A program made the translations under genes and the position numbers. Below are positions 35,760 to 42,779 of a stretch of 64,000 bases of DNA, one piece after another. The DNA comes from Myxococcales bacterium (GTDB taxonomy: Bacteria; Myxococcota_A; Polyangia; Palsa-1104; JAEUJZ01): the NCBI GenBank assembly GCA_016794505.1, contig JAEUJZ010000139.1:1-64000 (forward strand), written 5' to 3'. Below the pieces are notes generated by a model. The model had not been told where the DNA came from and searched no databases. It was given only the letters and a program-made list of their open reading frames with translations. The stretch's first letter is position 1. Every line of letters starts with the position of its first letter.

Positions 35760-37400
35760 TCATTTGATGTCTACCTTGCTGCCGGTGATGGCCACGTCTT
35801 TGGAGGCTTCGATCTTCAGTGCCTTGGCGCTGGTGATCGTGATTCCGTTTTTGTCGAGCTTGATGCTGTTGCCGTTCTGATCGCTTAAACAGATGCCGCC
35901 GCTGTCCTCGTCTAGAAGCAGCCTGTTCTGTTTCGGTGTCTCAATAAGCAGCGACGGCTTCTCCGCGTCCACGAAGCCAACGCTGAGTCCCTTTTTGCTG
36001 ACGATGCCCCGCTTCATGTTGTCAGCATCCGGGGTTCCCATGCTGGCTGGCGGCGCATTCTTGGAACCAAACAGCGAACCCAAGATGATCGGACAGCGCG
36101 GGTCTTCGTTTAGGAATCCGACCACCACTTCGTCGTTTGGTTCAGGGCGGAAATAAAATCCGCGCAGACCACCGGCATCCGGCGTGGCCAGTCGCGCCCA
36201 GACCGCGCTGGTCTTTTGCATGTCGATGCTGGGCAGAAGGACCTTGACGCGTAGCTCGCCATCGGGATCTTTCTCGAACTCGGCGACCACCCCGATCTGC
36301 AGACCGCGCACCGCCGGCAGAAGTCCGGCCGCCGCTGGCTCTTGCACAGCGTGGCGCTGCACAAATCCTTCGGGCGGGCCACCCACCTGAATGTCGGTTC
36401 GCCAGCCTGCACGATCGATGCGATGGCGCAGCCCGGTGATCAGCGCGGTACCGCTGAAGCGCTGACCCACTCCTGCAAGCTCGATGACGTCCAAGAGCTT
36501 GAGCGTGGTCACACCCGGAACGGACAAGCGGCCGCGCAGCAGTGCCAAGCGACTGCGCGCCATGTGCGCATCGGCCCATGCCTGCAGCTCGTTGTCGATC
36601 AGCGGCACGGATGCGTTCAGGGCATGGCTGCTGTTTCCGACTGCGCGTGCTAGCTCATCCGCCTTCAGATTTCCTGGCGATAGCGTCACGCTCTTTGCTT
36701 GGCTGGCTGCGGTCAGGGCCTGCGCCTTCGGATCCCAGGTGATACTTTCGATCGCGGCGTACTGATGGCTGGCATCGGCTTCCAGATCGAACTCAAAGAT
36801 CTCGTGAATGCCGTACTCAAACGTCTTGCGCGCCGATCCTGAGATCGCTCGTTCGCGAAGGGAGAGGGTTCCGTTTTCCACCACGACGGCAAGGCCCAGG
36901 GCGTCTGCTCGCGAGACGATGAAGTCCCAGGTGGTGCAGTGGTACTGCACCATGTTGCGGTGTTTGAGCGTCGGTCCTTCGACGGTGCCAAGCTGCACGG
37001 CGGTGCCGCTGAGCAGCGTGCGGAGGATCTCGCTGTCGTCCATGTTGGCGAACACCGCGCTGCATCGCGTGCCCGAAAGCGAGACGGCGGGATCCTTTAG
37101 TCCCACCACCAGCACTGAACCTGCGCGGCTGGCTTCGACCCCGTGTCGCACCACCAAGCCGCTGAAAACAAGAACATCGGACCCACCTTCATAGCGCAGC
37201 GAGATGTCGACCGTGGCGCCGGGCTGAAAAAAGGAAGTATCGCTGACATCAAAGGTACGTGTGCTGGCATTGCCATCCTGCACGCGGATCTCGGCGTGCG
37301 GGATGCGGTCGATCTCGCGCTGGATATCGATCGACAGCAGCTGATACGTGCTGGGCATCGGCGTGCCGCCGCTCGCCAGCGTGGGGGTAAAGACTGGCAT
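35760..37400 (-). CDS. VgrG-like spike protein (Afp8)
   Basis: A 546-aa fusion of gp27- and gp5-like parts. Residues 1-330 form the hub with domains like YQLLSIDIQREIDRIPHAEI and WDFIVSRADALGLAVVVENG. The OB-fold (about 345-430) contains IGVVAEFEKDPDGELRVKVL and FYFRPEPNDEVVVGFLNEDP, followed by the classical DPRCPIILGSLFG. The C-terminal ~90 residues (LLIETPKQNRLLLDEDSGG, INGNSIKLD-like strands ending DVAITGSKVDIK) should form a trimeric beta-prism. GGAGGGAG ten bases upstream supports the start. It tops the tube beneath the tip protein. No effector domain is fused at the C-terminus. Confidence 0.92.
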   Translation of the reverse strand: MPVFTPTLASGGTPMPSTYQLLSIDIQREIDRIPHAEIRVQDGNASTRTFDVSDTSFFQPGATVDISLRYEGGSDVLVFSGLVVRHGVEASRAGSVLVVGLKDPAVSLSGTRCSAVFANMDDSEILRTLLSGTAVQLGTVEGPTLKHRNMVQYHCTTWDFIVSRADALGLAVVVENGTLSLRERAISGSARKTFEYGIHEIFEFDLEADASHQYAAIESITWDPKAQALTAASQAKSVTLSPGNLKADELARAVGNSSHALNASVPLIDNELQAWADAHMARSRLALLRGRLSVPGVTTLKLLDVIELAGVGQRFSGTALITGLRHRIDRAGWRTDIQVGGPPEGFVQRHAVQEPAAAGLLPAVRGLQIGVVAEFEKDPDGELRVKVLLPSIDMQKTSAVWARLATPDAGGLRGFYFRPEPNDEVVVGFLNEDPRCPIILGSLFGSKNAPPASMGTPDADNMKRGIVSKKGLSVGFVDAEKPSLLIETPKQNRLLLDEDSGGICLSDQNGNSIKLDKNGITITSAKALKIEASKDVAITGSKVDIK

Positions 37401-37406
37401 GGGCGG

Positions 37407-38132
37407 TTAGCTCCCTCCTGTTTTGCTGTGTCCACGCGGCAGGTTCACAAGTGGAGGAAAAAGGAGCTGACGTCCTGGCTGCAAGTTGCGGAAGTCATCC
37501 AGTTGATTGAAGCGCGCAACATCCAAGTAGCGATCGGCGGAGCCATAGATGGCTTTGACCAAGAGCGGCAGCGTGTCCCCGTGCCGCACGATGCGGACGT
37601 GCGTCAAGTCTGGGGATGTCTTGCCGTCGCGCTTGGCGCGCTTGCCTGCGGTCTCATCGGACACAAACGTCACAGCCAATTCAGCGCGCAGCGGTGTGCC
37701 ATCGCGATCGAACGCGGTGTACTTGATGTCGACATTCGACAGGCGACAGCTGAAGCTCAGCTCGCCCCACTCGGCCACCAGGTATGCCGGCTCGTGCAGC
37801 GATCCTTGATAGGTATAGGCGACATCCAAGAAGTCTTGTATGCGCGCAGCGACAGTCTGACTTGTGAATGAAAACAGACCGATTTGATCGACGCCTGTGC
37901 CGTCAAACACCAGGTTCAAGCTCAGCTCGGATGGCTCGCTGAGGATGTACTGCAGCTCGGCTCCGCTGTCGTTGATGCCCTGGCGCCGCTTCCATTCAAT
38001 GGCATAGCTCTGCGAATACGAAGACGGGTTGAACATCGCTTCAAAGCGCGTCCCAAAGCCCGAGCGTGCCGCCGTCTTGTATGCGGTAACGGTGAGCTTT
38101 TCCAGCTTGAACAAGCTTCCCAGAAGGGACAT
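37407..38132 (-). CDS. LysM-type baseplate/tube-initiation protein (Afp7)
   Basis: A 241-aa protein. The N-terminal ~170 residues match the CIS tube-adaptor family (FEAMFNPSSYSQSYAIEWKR, then LSLNLVFDGTGVD). The C-terminal ~55 residues form a LysM-like domain: HVRIVRHGDTLPLLVKAIYG and FNQLDDFRNLQPGRQLLFPP. LysM domains bind glycan or, in contractile systems, organise the baseplate hub like T4 gp53. The ATG at 38,132 is two bases after the stop of the small gene before it. Confidence 0.88.
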   Translation of the reverse strand: MSLLGSLFKLEKLTVTAYKTAARSGFGTRFEAMFNPSSYSQSYAIEWKRRQGINDSGAELQYILSEPSELSLNLVFDGTGVDQIGLFSFTSQTVAARIQDFLDVAYTYQGSLHEPAYLVAEWGELSFSCRLSNVDIKYTAFDRDGTPLRAELAVTFVSDETAGKRAKRDGKTSPDLTHVRIVRHGDTLPLLVKAIYGSADRYLDVARFNQLDDFRNLQPGRQLLFPPLVNLPRGHSKTGGS

Positions 38133-38134
38133 CG

Positions 38135-38302
38135 CTAGCGTTCCTTCCCAGCGCGCAGAATACGAAGCACTTCTTTGACCGCCGCTTCCACCAGCGCCTG
38201 CTGTAGCTCGGCAGAAGGGGGCGAACTCACCACGCCTTTGGCTTGGCTGGCGTCGCTGGTCACGACGGCACGGATTACGAGCTCTTTGATCTCGACCGGC
38301 AT
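38135..38302 (-). CDS. 55-aa eCIS protein resembling DUF5908 (Afp6 position)
   Basis: A very small gene of 55 codons: MPVEIKELVIRAVVTSDASQ, then a low-complexity segment and an amphipathic helix ending VKEVLRILRAGKER. The N-terminal pattern MP(I/V)EI(K/R)ELVI resembles the DUF5908 family of small proteins found in contractile injection clusters. Its start lies one base after the stop of the tube-like gene and its stop two bases before the LysM gene, so it is translated as part of the operon. Its role is unknown, probably baseplate assembly. Tight packing and family likeness make it real despite its length. Confidence 0.75.
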   Translation of the reverse strand: MPVEIKELVIRAVVTSDASQAKGVVSSPPSAELQQALVEAAVKEVLRILRAGKER

Positions 38303-38303
38303 G

Positions 38304-38759
38304 TCACACCCTCACGATCTGCAGCCCGCCATAGGCCAGCTCCAGCGTGTCGATGAGGAGCTCTTTCTGTTCGGCATCGAGATCCGAGGTCGACCAGCGA
38401 ACCGGATACGCCTTCATGAACAACCAAGCCGCCACCGGGATGCTGGCTTCGTTGAACAAGGTCACAAGCACGTTGGAAGGCGAAAATGAAAAGAGCGACA
38501 TCGCGGCGTTGAATTCCAGGTTCAGCGGTGAGCCAATCACCATTCCGCGTTCGAGGATCAGGTTCCCATGCTCGATTCCGACGGGAACATGCTGCGTATA
38601 CAGGTTCTGGCCCCCTTCTTGGATCGGTTGAGTCTTGACCGTGCTGCTGAGTCCGCGGACCTTGCGGAAGCGGATGTCGATGGGATTGGGAATCACGCCC
38701 AGGGCAAAAAAGAACACACCAAATCGGAAGCCCAGCAGCAGCTCAGCACGCGCACTCAT
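38304..38759 (-). CDS. Third tube-like protein (Afp5-like)
   Basis: A 151-aa gp19-fold protein in the position of Afp5, the tube-initiating ring between the hub and the main tube. The pattern IRFRKVRGLSSTVKTQPIQE, GGQNLYTQHVP, LILERGMVIGSPL and the closing SSPIDTLELAYGGLQ-like end (LLIDTLELAYGGLQIVRV) matches the phage-tail-region family. The central segment (NEASIPVAAWLFMKAYPVRW) is characteristic. It differs more from the two tube proteins at 38,823 and 39,289 than they do from each other. Confidence 0.82.
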   Translation of the reverse strand: MSARAELLLGFRFGVFFFALGVIPNPIDIRFRKVRGLSSTVKTQPIQEGGQNLYTQHVPVGIEHGNLILERGMVIGSPLNLEFNAAMSLFSFSPSNVLVTLFNEASIPVAAWLFMKAYPVRWSTSDLDAEQKELLIDTLELAYGGLQIVRV

Positions 38760-38822
38760 GGGCTGACCTCCTTTCGCGAGGACAAGCGGCCAGCACGCGC
38801 AGCATAGGATCCGCGTCCGGTG

Positions 38823-39272
38823 TCAGAGTTTGACAACGGAGACTCCTTTGGCTTGCAGCTCAAGCGTGTCGATCGAGACGTCGTTGCTGCTGGCGCTGAA
38901 CGTCGGCGCCTTCAAGCTCGTCGGCACGGCCGCGGCGATCTTCCAGCTGAACACCTCGGATCCCTGCTCGTCACACAGGCTGATTTCCATGGGGCGCAGA
39001 TCGCGCGCCTTCAGCCAGTCATACAAATACGTCGGCTGCGCATTCAGCACCGTTCCGCGCTTGCAGGTGATTGGGCGAAATGCGCTGCGATGGAACGTCT
39101 GGATGGACTCGCCTTCCAGAAAGCTCAGTCCGTGGCGATAGGTGACGTGCTCATAGTCCACTGCAATTCCCGAGATCTCGGTGAAGCTGACGGAGAGCGA
39201 GCCCACCTGAACGCGGAAGTTGTAAACCGGCAGTGGATACCAGAGCTTCTGATACGCCGCGGACTGAGCCAT
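38823..39272 (-). CDS. Inner tube protein 2
   Basis: A 149-aa T4 gp19-like tube subunit. The start was chosen at 39,272, where GGAGG lies nine bases upstream; the longer frame has no likeness. It shares with the next gene the strand FRVQVGSLSVSFTEISGI, the loop TYRHGLSFLEGE, the helix ILYDWL-like (LYDWLKARDLRPMEI) and the C-terminal SFSASSNDVSIDTLELQAKG. It may form an additional ring or alternative tube subunit, like the paralogous Afp1/Afp5 genes. Confidence 0.88.
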   Translation of the reverse strand: MAQSAAYQKLWYPLPVYNFRVQVGSLSVSFTEISGIAVDYEHVTYRHGLSFLEGESIQTFHRSAFRPITCKRGTVLNAQPTYLYDWLKARDLRPMEISLCDEQGSEVFSWKIAAAVPTSLKAPTFSASSNDVSIDTLELQAKGVSVVKL

Positions 39273-39288
39273 CTGGAAGTGCCTCCGC

Positions 39289-39762
39289 CTACGCTTCTTC
39301 GATGAGGATGGCGTCGGCCATGAGCTCCATGCTTTCGATGGCCGCATCGTTTGAGCTGGCCGAAAAGCTGGGGGCGTCGAGCTTCTTGGGGAATGCGTTC
39401 ACCACTTTCCAGCTGATGACCGCGTTGCCCGACTCGTCGCAGAGCCGGACATAGATGTCCTTTTTCTCGACCTGATTGAGCTGGATCGAGTTGATCCAAC
39501 TGTACAGGGTGGCGACGCTGGTGGTCTTGACCAGTCCTTTTTTCAGCGAGACGCTTGCGGTGGCTCGCTGCGAGGGCATGTTCATCACCACGGGCCCCGG
39601 CGCGCCGCCTGCAGTCGGACTCTCTTTGTAAGTTGTGGTCTCGCGCGAGATGCTAAGTCCCGAGACTTCCGAGAATCCGATTGCCACGCCCGCGATCTCC
39701 ACACGGTAGTTATAGGAAGGCAGTGGATACGCGGTCTTGATCTCTTGTTTGCTGAGTGCCAT
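39289..39762 (-). CDS. Inner tube protein 1
   Basis: A 157-aa T4 gp19-like main tube subunit (Afp1-type). Key segments are LPSYNYRVEIAGVAIGFSEV, TTYKESPTAGGAPGPVV, RATASVSLKKGLV, LYSWINSIQLNQVEKKDIYV and the family end APSFSASSNDAAIESMELM. The hexameric rings stack to make the rigid tube. It is three bases after the sheath stop, with GGAGGG inside the sheath's last codons as its ribosome binding site. Confidence 0.92.
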   Translation of the reverse strand: MALSKQEIKTAYPLPSYNYRVEIAGVAIGFSEVSGLSISRETTTYKESPTAGGAPGPVVMNMPSQRATASVSLKKGLVKTTSVATLYSWINSIQLNQVEKKDIYVRLCDESGNAVISWKVVNAFPKKLDAPSFSASSNDAAIESMELMADAILIEEA

Positions 39763-39765
39763 CGC

Positions 39766-41133
39766 TTAGCCCTCCTGCAGTTTGTGAGTGAAGCGGAGGA
39801 CGATGAACTCGGCAGGCCGCACTGCCGCGACACCGATCTCGACGATCATTCGTCCTTCCAGGACATCCTGCGCATTCATGGTCTTGCCCAGACCGACATG
39901 GACGAAGTACGCCGACTCGGGCTTTGCGCCAGCGAGCGCGCCGCGTTCCCACAGGCTGTAAAGCAGACTCTCGATCGTTCCTTTGACCTTGAGCCACGTC
40001 GTCATGTCGTTGGGCTCAAAGACCGCAAATGAAGTTCCCTTGCGTGCGGACTCTTCGATCATGTTGAACAAGCGGCGCACGGATACGAAGCGCCACTCGT
40101 TGTCGTTGCCGGCCAGGGTGCGGGCTCCCCAGACCAGCGTGCCTTTGCCGGTGAATGCGCGGATTGCGTTGACCGACTTGCCAGCGGTTGGGTCGACGTT
40201 CAGGCCCTCTTGCGCGTCGCTGCTGATCTTGACCACTGGACCCAAGACCGCCGAGACACTGACGTTGGCGGGCGCTTTCCACACACCGCGATCGCGATCG
40301 ACACTGGCATAGATCCCGGCCACCGCGGCGCTTGGCGGCAGAACTACACGCTGCGCTGATAGCTGCGTCTTTACTTGGTTGTACAGCGCGGTCTTGCTCG
40401 ACTTGATCGCGGCCAGAGCGACATCTGTCGTCGTAGCCGTGCCATCGGCCGCCGGCTGCTGAATGGTGACTCCTGATTCGGCGTAGCCAAAGTTCAGCGT
40501 CGTCTCAAGATAGGGGTAGTAAGCGGCACCGAATGCCAGATGATTGGTTCCGATTCCGGTGCGGAATGCGTCGGGATCGGGCGTGTTGGCCTGAGCGTCC
40601 TTTTTTACATCCAGGATCGCGAAGCGATCCCCCAGCTTGCGACACTGCAAAAGCGCGGCTTGCGCTAGCTCGTGATAGTCGGCAGCGGCCAGATTGACCG
40701 CGTCGGTGAGGACGATCAGCGTGGGCTCGTCTTCCTGTTCTAGGCGGGCCAAGCCAGCCACGAAGTCCGCCTTGGCTGGCGTCATGCCGTAGTCGCCAGT
40801 CGACACGACATAGCAGCTTCCGCCACCGTTTTTGAAATAGTGGCTCAGAGCGTAGTACATCAAGAATTCGGGAACGGCTCCGACGGTGTTGCTGCCCAGA
40901 GTCCGCGTGACGCTGGTGATGTTCCCACTGGCATCTGTGGCAACGGTAAAGGTGGCAGGCTTGGGACCTCCGAACAACTGTTCGTACTCAAGCAGCGTGC
41001 TGACTCGAGCGATCTTGGGACCTTTTTCGGTGTATCCGACAAAGGCCGGGACAGCGGTCGAGACCTCGGCTACGGACGGCGGTAGCGTCGAGATCTCTTC
41101 CACGAAAACACCAGGTGTCTTGTAGGCAGGCAT
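39766..41133 (-). CDS. Contractile tail sheath protein
   Basis: A 455-aa sheath subunit. The N-terminal arm (MPAYKTPGVFVEEISTLPPS) is the strand that hooks neighbouring subunits. It is followed by AVPAFVGYTEKGP and a variable domain (about residues 60-200). The conserved C-terminal part includes RDRGVWKAPANVSV, LVWGARTLAGNDNEWRFVSV and RRLFNMIEESARKGTSFAVF. The closing handshake strands PAEFIVLRFTHKLQEG complete it. Only one sheath gene is seen here, whereas Afp and PVC carry three. Energy stored in this polymer drives the tube out on contraction. Confidence 0.95.
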   Translation of the reverse strand: MPAYKTPGVFVEEISTLPPSVAEVSTAVPAFVGYTEKGPKIARVSTLLEYEQLFGGPKPATFTVATDASGNITSVTRTLGSNTVGAVPEFLMYYALSHYFKNGGGSCYVVSTGDYGMTPAKADFVAGLARLEQEDEPTLIVLTDAVNLAAADYHELAQAALLQCRKLGDRFAILDVKKDAQANTPDPDAFRTGIGTNHLAFGAAYYPYLETTLNFGYAESGVTIQQPAADGTATTTDVALAAIKSSKTALYNQVKTQLSAQRVVLPPSAAVAGIYASVDRDRGVWKAPANVSVSAVLGPVVKISSDAQEGLNVDPTAGKSVNAIRAFTGKGTLVWGARTLAGNDNEWRFVSVRRLFNMIEESARKGTSFAVFEPNDMTTWLKVKGTIESLLYSLWERGALAGAKPESAYFVHVGLGKTMNAQDVLEGRMIVEIGVAAVRPAEFIVLRFTHKLQEG

Positions 41134-41145
41134 CTTTCCTCGCGC

Positions 41146-41994
41146 TCACTGGGTTGAGAGGGGCTGCGTTCGGTACTTGATGACGCGAAACAGCAGGCTT
41201 CCCCCCACCGCACTGCGCGGTGAGGGATTGGGCAGGGGACTGACGACGCGCTCGTCGCCGAGTCGCAGCTCTAAGTACTTGCGAGGCTGCTGTTGGCACG
41301 CGACGAGCGCATCGGACACAAAACGAACGCAGAGCAGGCCTGGATACTGACTGAGCAGCGTCATTCCCATTTCATCGCTGGGATCGGGATCGTCCGAAAG
41401 AAGCCTGCGGTTGCTGTCGGAAAAAGTTAGGACATCCACCGTACCCGACGGAGAAGCATCGACAATATGCAGAACGCTCACATCGGTGCTGGCGTGGGTC
41501 AGGCAGTAATAGGCCCAGCGCACACGCTTGGCGTGAAACTGCAGAAAATAGGAAGCCAGAGATGGCGCCGGAGCGGCTGCCGGGATCAAACAGGGAAGCT
41601 CAATCGCTGCGAAGCGAGCCGCTGTATGCGTGGGGTCCGCCATCGCCGCCACGCTCAAGCTTCCTGCTTCGCCGGTCCCATCGCTGGACGGTGTGAACCA
41701 CGGGGCGCGATGTGCCGGCATGAAGCTGAAGTCGGTGTAGTCGAGAAAATCGGAGTTCTGCAGAGTCAGTTCAAAGCGCAATGCCAGAGGCTGAGTCGTG
41801 GGAATCAGCGCGCCCCCTGATTCCGTGATCGGAACCAGAACGCGGACAGAGTCCGTTTCGATCCGAAGGAGGCAGCGATGATTCTGTACCTGTTGCACAG
41901 TGCTGGCCGTGGGCGTGATCGCAAAGTCACGGCAGCGACCATCGCTGGAATGGCTGTGACGCAGATGAAGCTCGATCAGCGGGGCATACTTCAT
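41146..41994 (-). CDS. Unknown protein of the eCIS operon
   Basis: A 282-aa protein without signal peptide. Its ATG overlaps the preceding stop (ATGA) and the sheath starts 12 bp downstream, so it is part of the operon. It is beta-rich with many histidines and arginines (IELHLRHSHSSDGRCRDFAI, LLRIETDSVRVLVPI), and ends with strands YLELRLGDERVVSPLPNPSP. I do not recognise a domain. It may be a cap- or baseplate-associated component, as similar unknown proteins occur next to the sheath in some eCIS clusters. Confidence 0.6.
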   Translation of the reverse strand: MKYAPLIELHLRHSHSSDGRCRDFAITPTASTVQQVQNHRCLLRIETDSVRVLVPITESGGALIPTTQPLALRFELTLQNSDFLDYTDFSFMPAHRAPWFTPSSDGTGEAGSLSVAAMADPTHTAARFAAIELPCLIPAAAPAPSLASYFLQFHAKRVRWAYYCLTHASTDVSVLHIVDASPSGTVDVLTFSDSNRRLLSDDPDPSDEMGMTLLSQYPGLLCVRFVSDALVACQQQPRKYLELRLGDERVVSPLPNPSPRSAVGGSLLFRVIKYRTQPLSTQ

Positions 41995-42572
41995 CGACGG
42001 ATCCTCAGCGCGGCATCGGCCAGGCGAGCCGCCGCAGGCAGAGCATCCTCGTCGTGATACGCGACCATGCGCGCCTTGTAGAGCAGCGATGGCAGGTACG
42101 CTGCGCGCAGCAGAGTCCAGACGTTTTGCAGCTCAGCGAATGGCAGAGTCAGAAGTTCCATCACGATCTTTTCGATCCGCGGATTCAGCGTTGGCGCCGT
42201 TTGGTGATCGAAGACGCGATGGCTTTGGAAGAACTGCAGGATCAACGAGAGCGTGGCAAGAGATCGCTCATAATCCTTGAAGCGCGCGACAAATAGGACG
42301 TACAGATTCAGGTGAATCGGTGGCTGCGTTCGCAGCGTACTGCCATCGCTGGTAGCCACGCGATATGGGTCGCCTGTGCGCAGCGAGAACTCCTGCTCGA
42401 CGTTGACCAAAAGGAGGCTCACACTGCCGAGCTTGAAGTCTGGATTTTCAAGGGACTCATTGCCAACGAAGCTGACGCGGCCTTGATCGGTCTGCGAGCT
42501 TTCGACTCCTGAGCAGGCACTTATGTGCCCATTTACGGAATCCCGTAGAAGCAGCAAGACATCGTGCAACAT
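41991..42572 (-). CDS. Tube-terminator/cap protein, DUF4255 type (Afp16)
   Basis: A 193-aa member of the DUF4255/Pvc16 N-terminal family, which caps the tube at the end distal to the baseplate. The N-terminal helix (MLHDVLLLLRDSVNGHI), the strand-loop FKLGSVSLLLVNVEQEFSL, PPIHLNLYVLFVARFKDYER and LATLSLILQFFQSHRVFDHQ are family features, as is the later MELLTLPFAELQNVWTLL block. It is the first gene of the leftward operon, 207 bp from the divergent ATPase gene. Confidence 0.88.
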   Translation of the reverse strand: MLHDVLLLLRDSVNGHISACSGVESSQTDQGRVSFVGNESLENPDFKLGSVSLLLVNVEQEFSLRTGDPYRVATSDGSTLRTQPPIHLNLYVLFVARFKDYERSLATLSLILQFFQSHRVFDHQTAPTLNPRIEKIVMELLTLPFAELQNVWTLLRAAYLPSLLYKARMVAYHDEDALPAAARLADAALRIRR

Positions 42573-42779
42573 CGTCCGTGCAGTTCCCCGGCTCTCACGA
42601 AAAAGGAGGTGAGCCTGTGTGAGCTCTTAGGGTGCTGGGGTCTGTTCGGCGGGTCTATTTCATTCCTTCGAAGGCAGCTTTTGGTTTCAAACAAAGGATT
42701 GCAGGAGCCGGCGCCCGTAGCGTGGGTGAGAACACCGAATCGAGGCTGTGCCTCTGTCTGGGTGTCGAGGATCGCAGCC
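42573..42779. promoter_or_regulatory. Divergent region between eCIS operon and its ATPase gene
   Basis: This 207-bp gap should carry the promoters of both the leftward operon and the rightward ATPase. It contains a perfect 10-bp palindrome, CCTTCGAAGG (42,665-42,674), in a local AT-richer patch, a plausible operator. A near-perfect Shine-Dalgarno sequence (AAGGAGGTGA, 42,603-42,612) on the plus strand has no usable start codon behind it. No convincing -35/-10 pair was found on either strand. Confidence 0.35.

Noticed and set aside
42603..42612. Perfect Shine-Dalgarno sequence AAGGAGGTGA upstream of the ATPase gene
   Set aside because: The codons that follow within range are GTG-TGA or CTG, so no sensible start exists. 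The ATPase homology begins at 42,780 with its own site.
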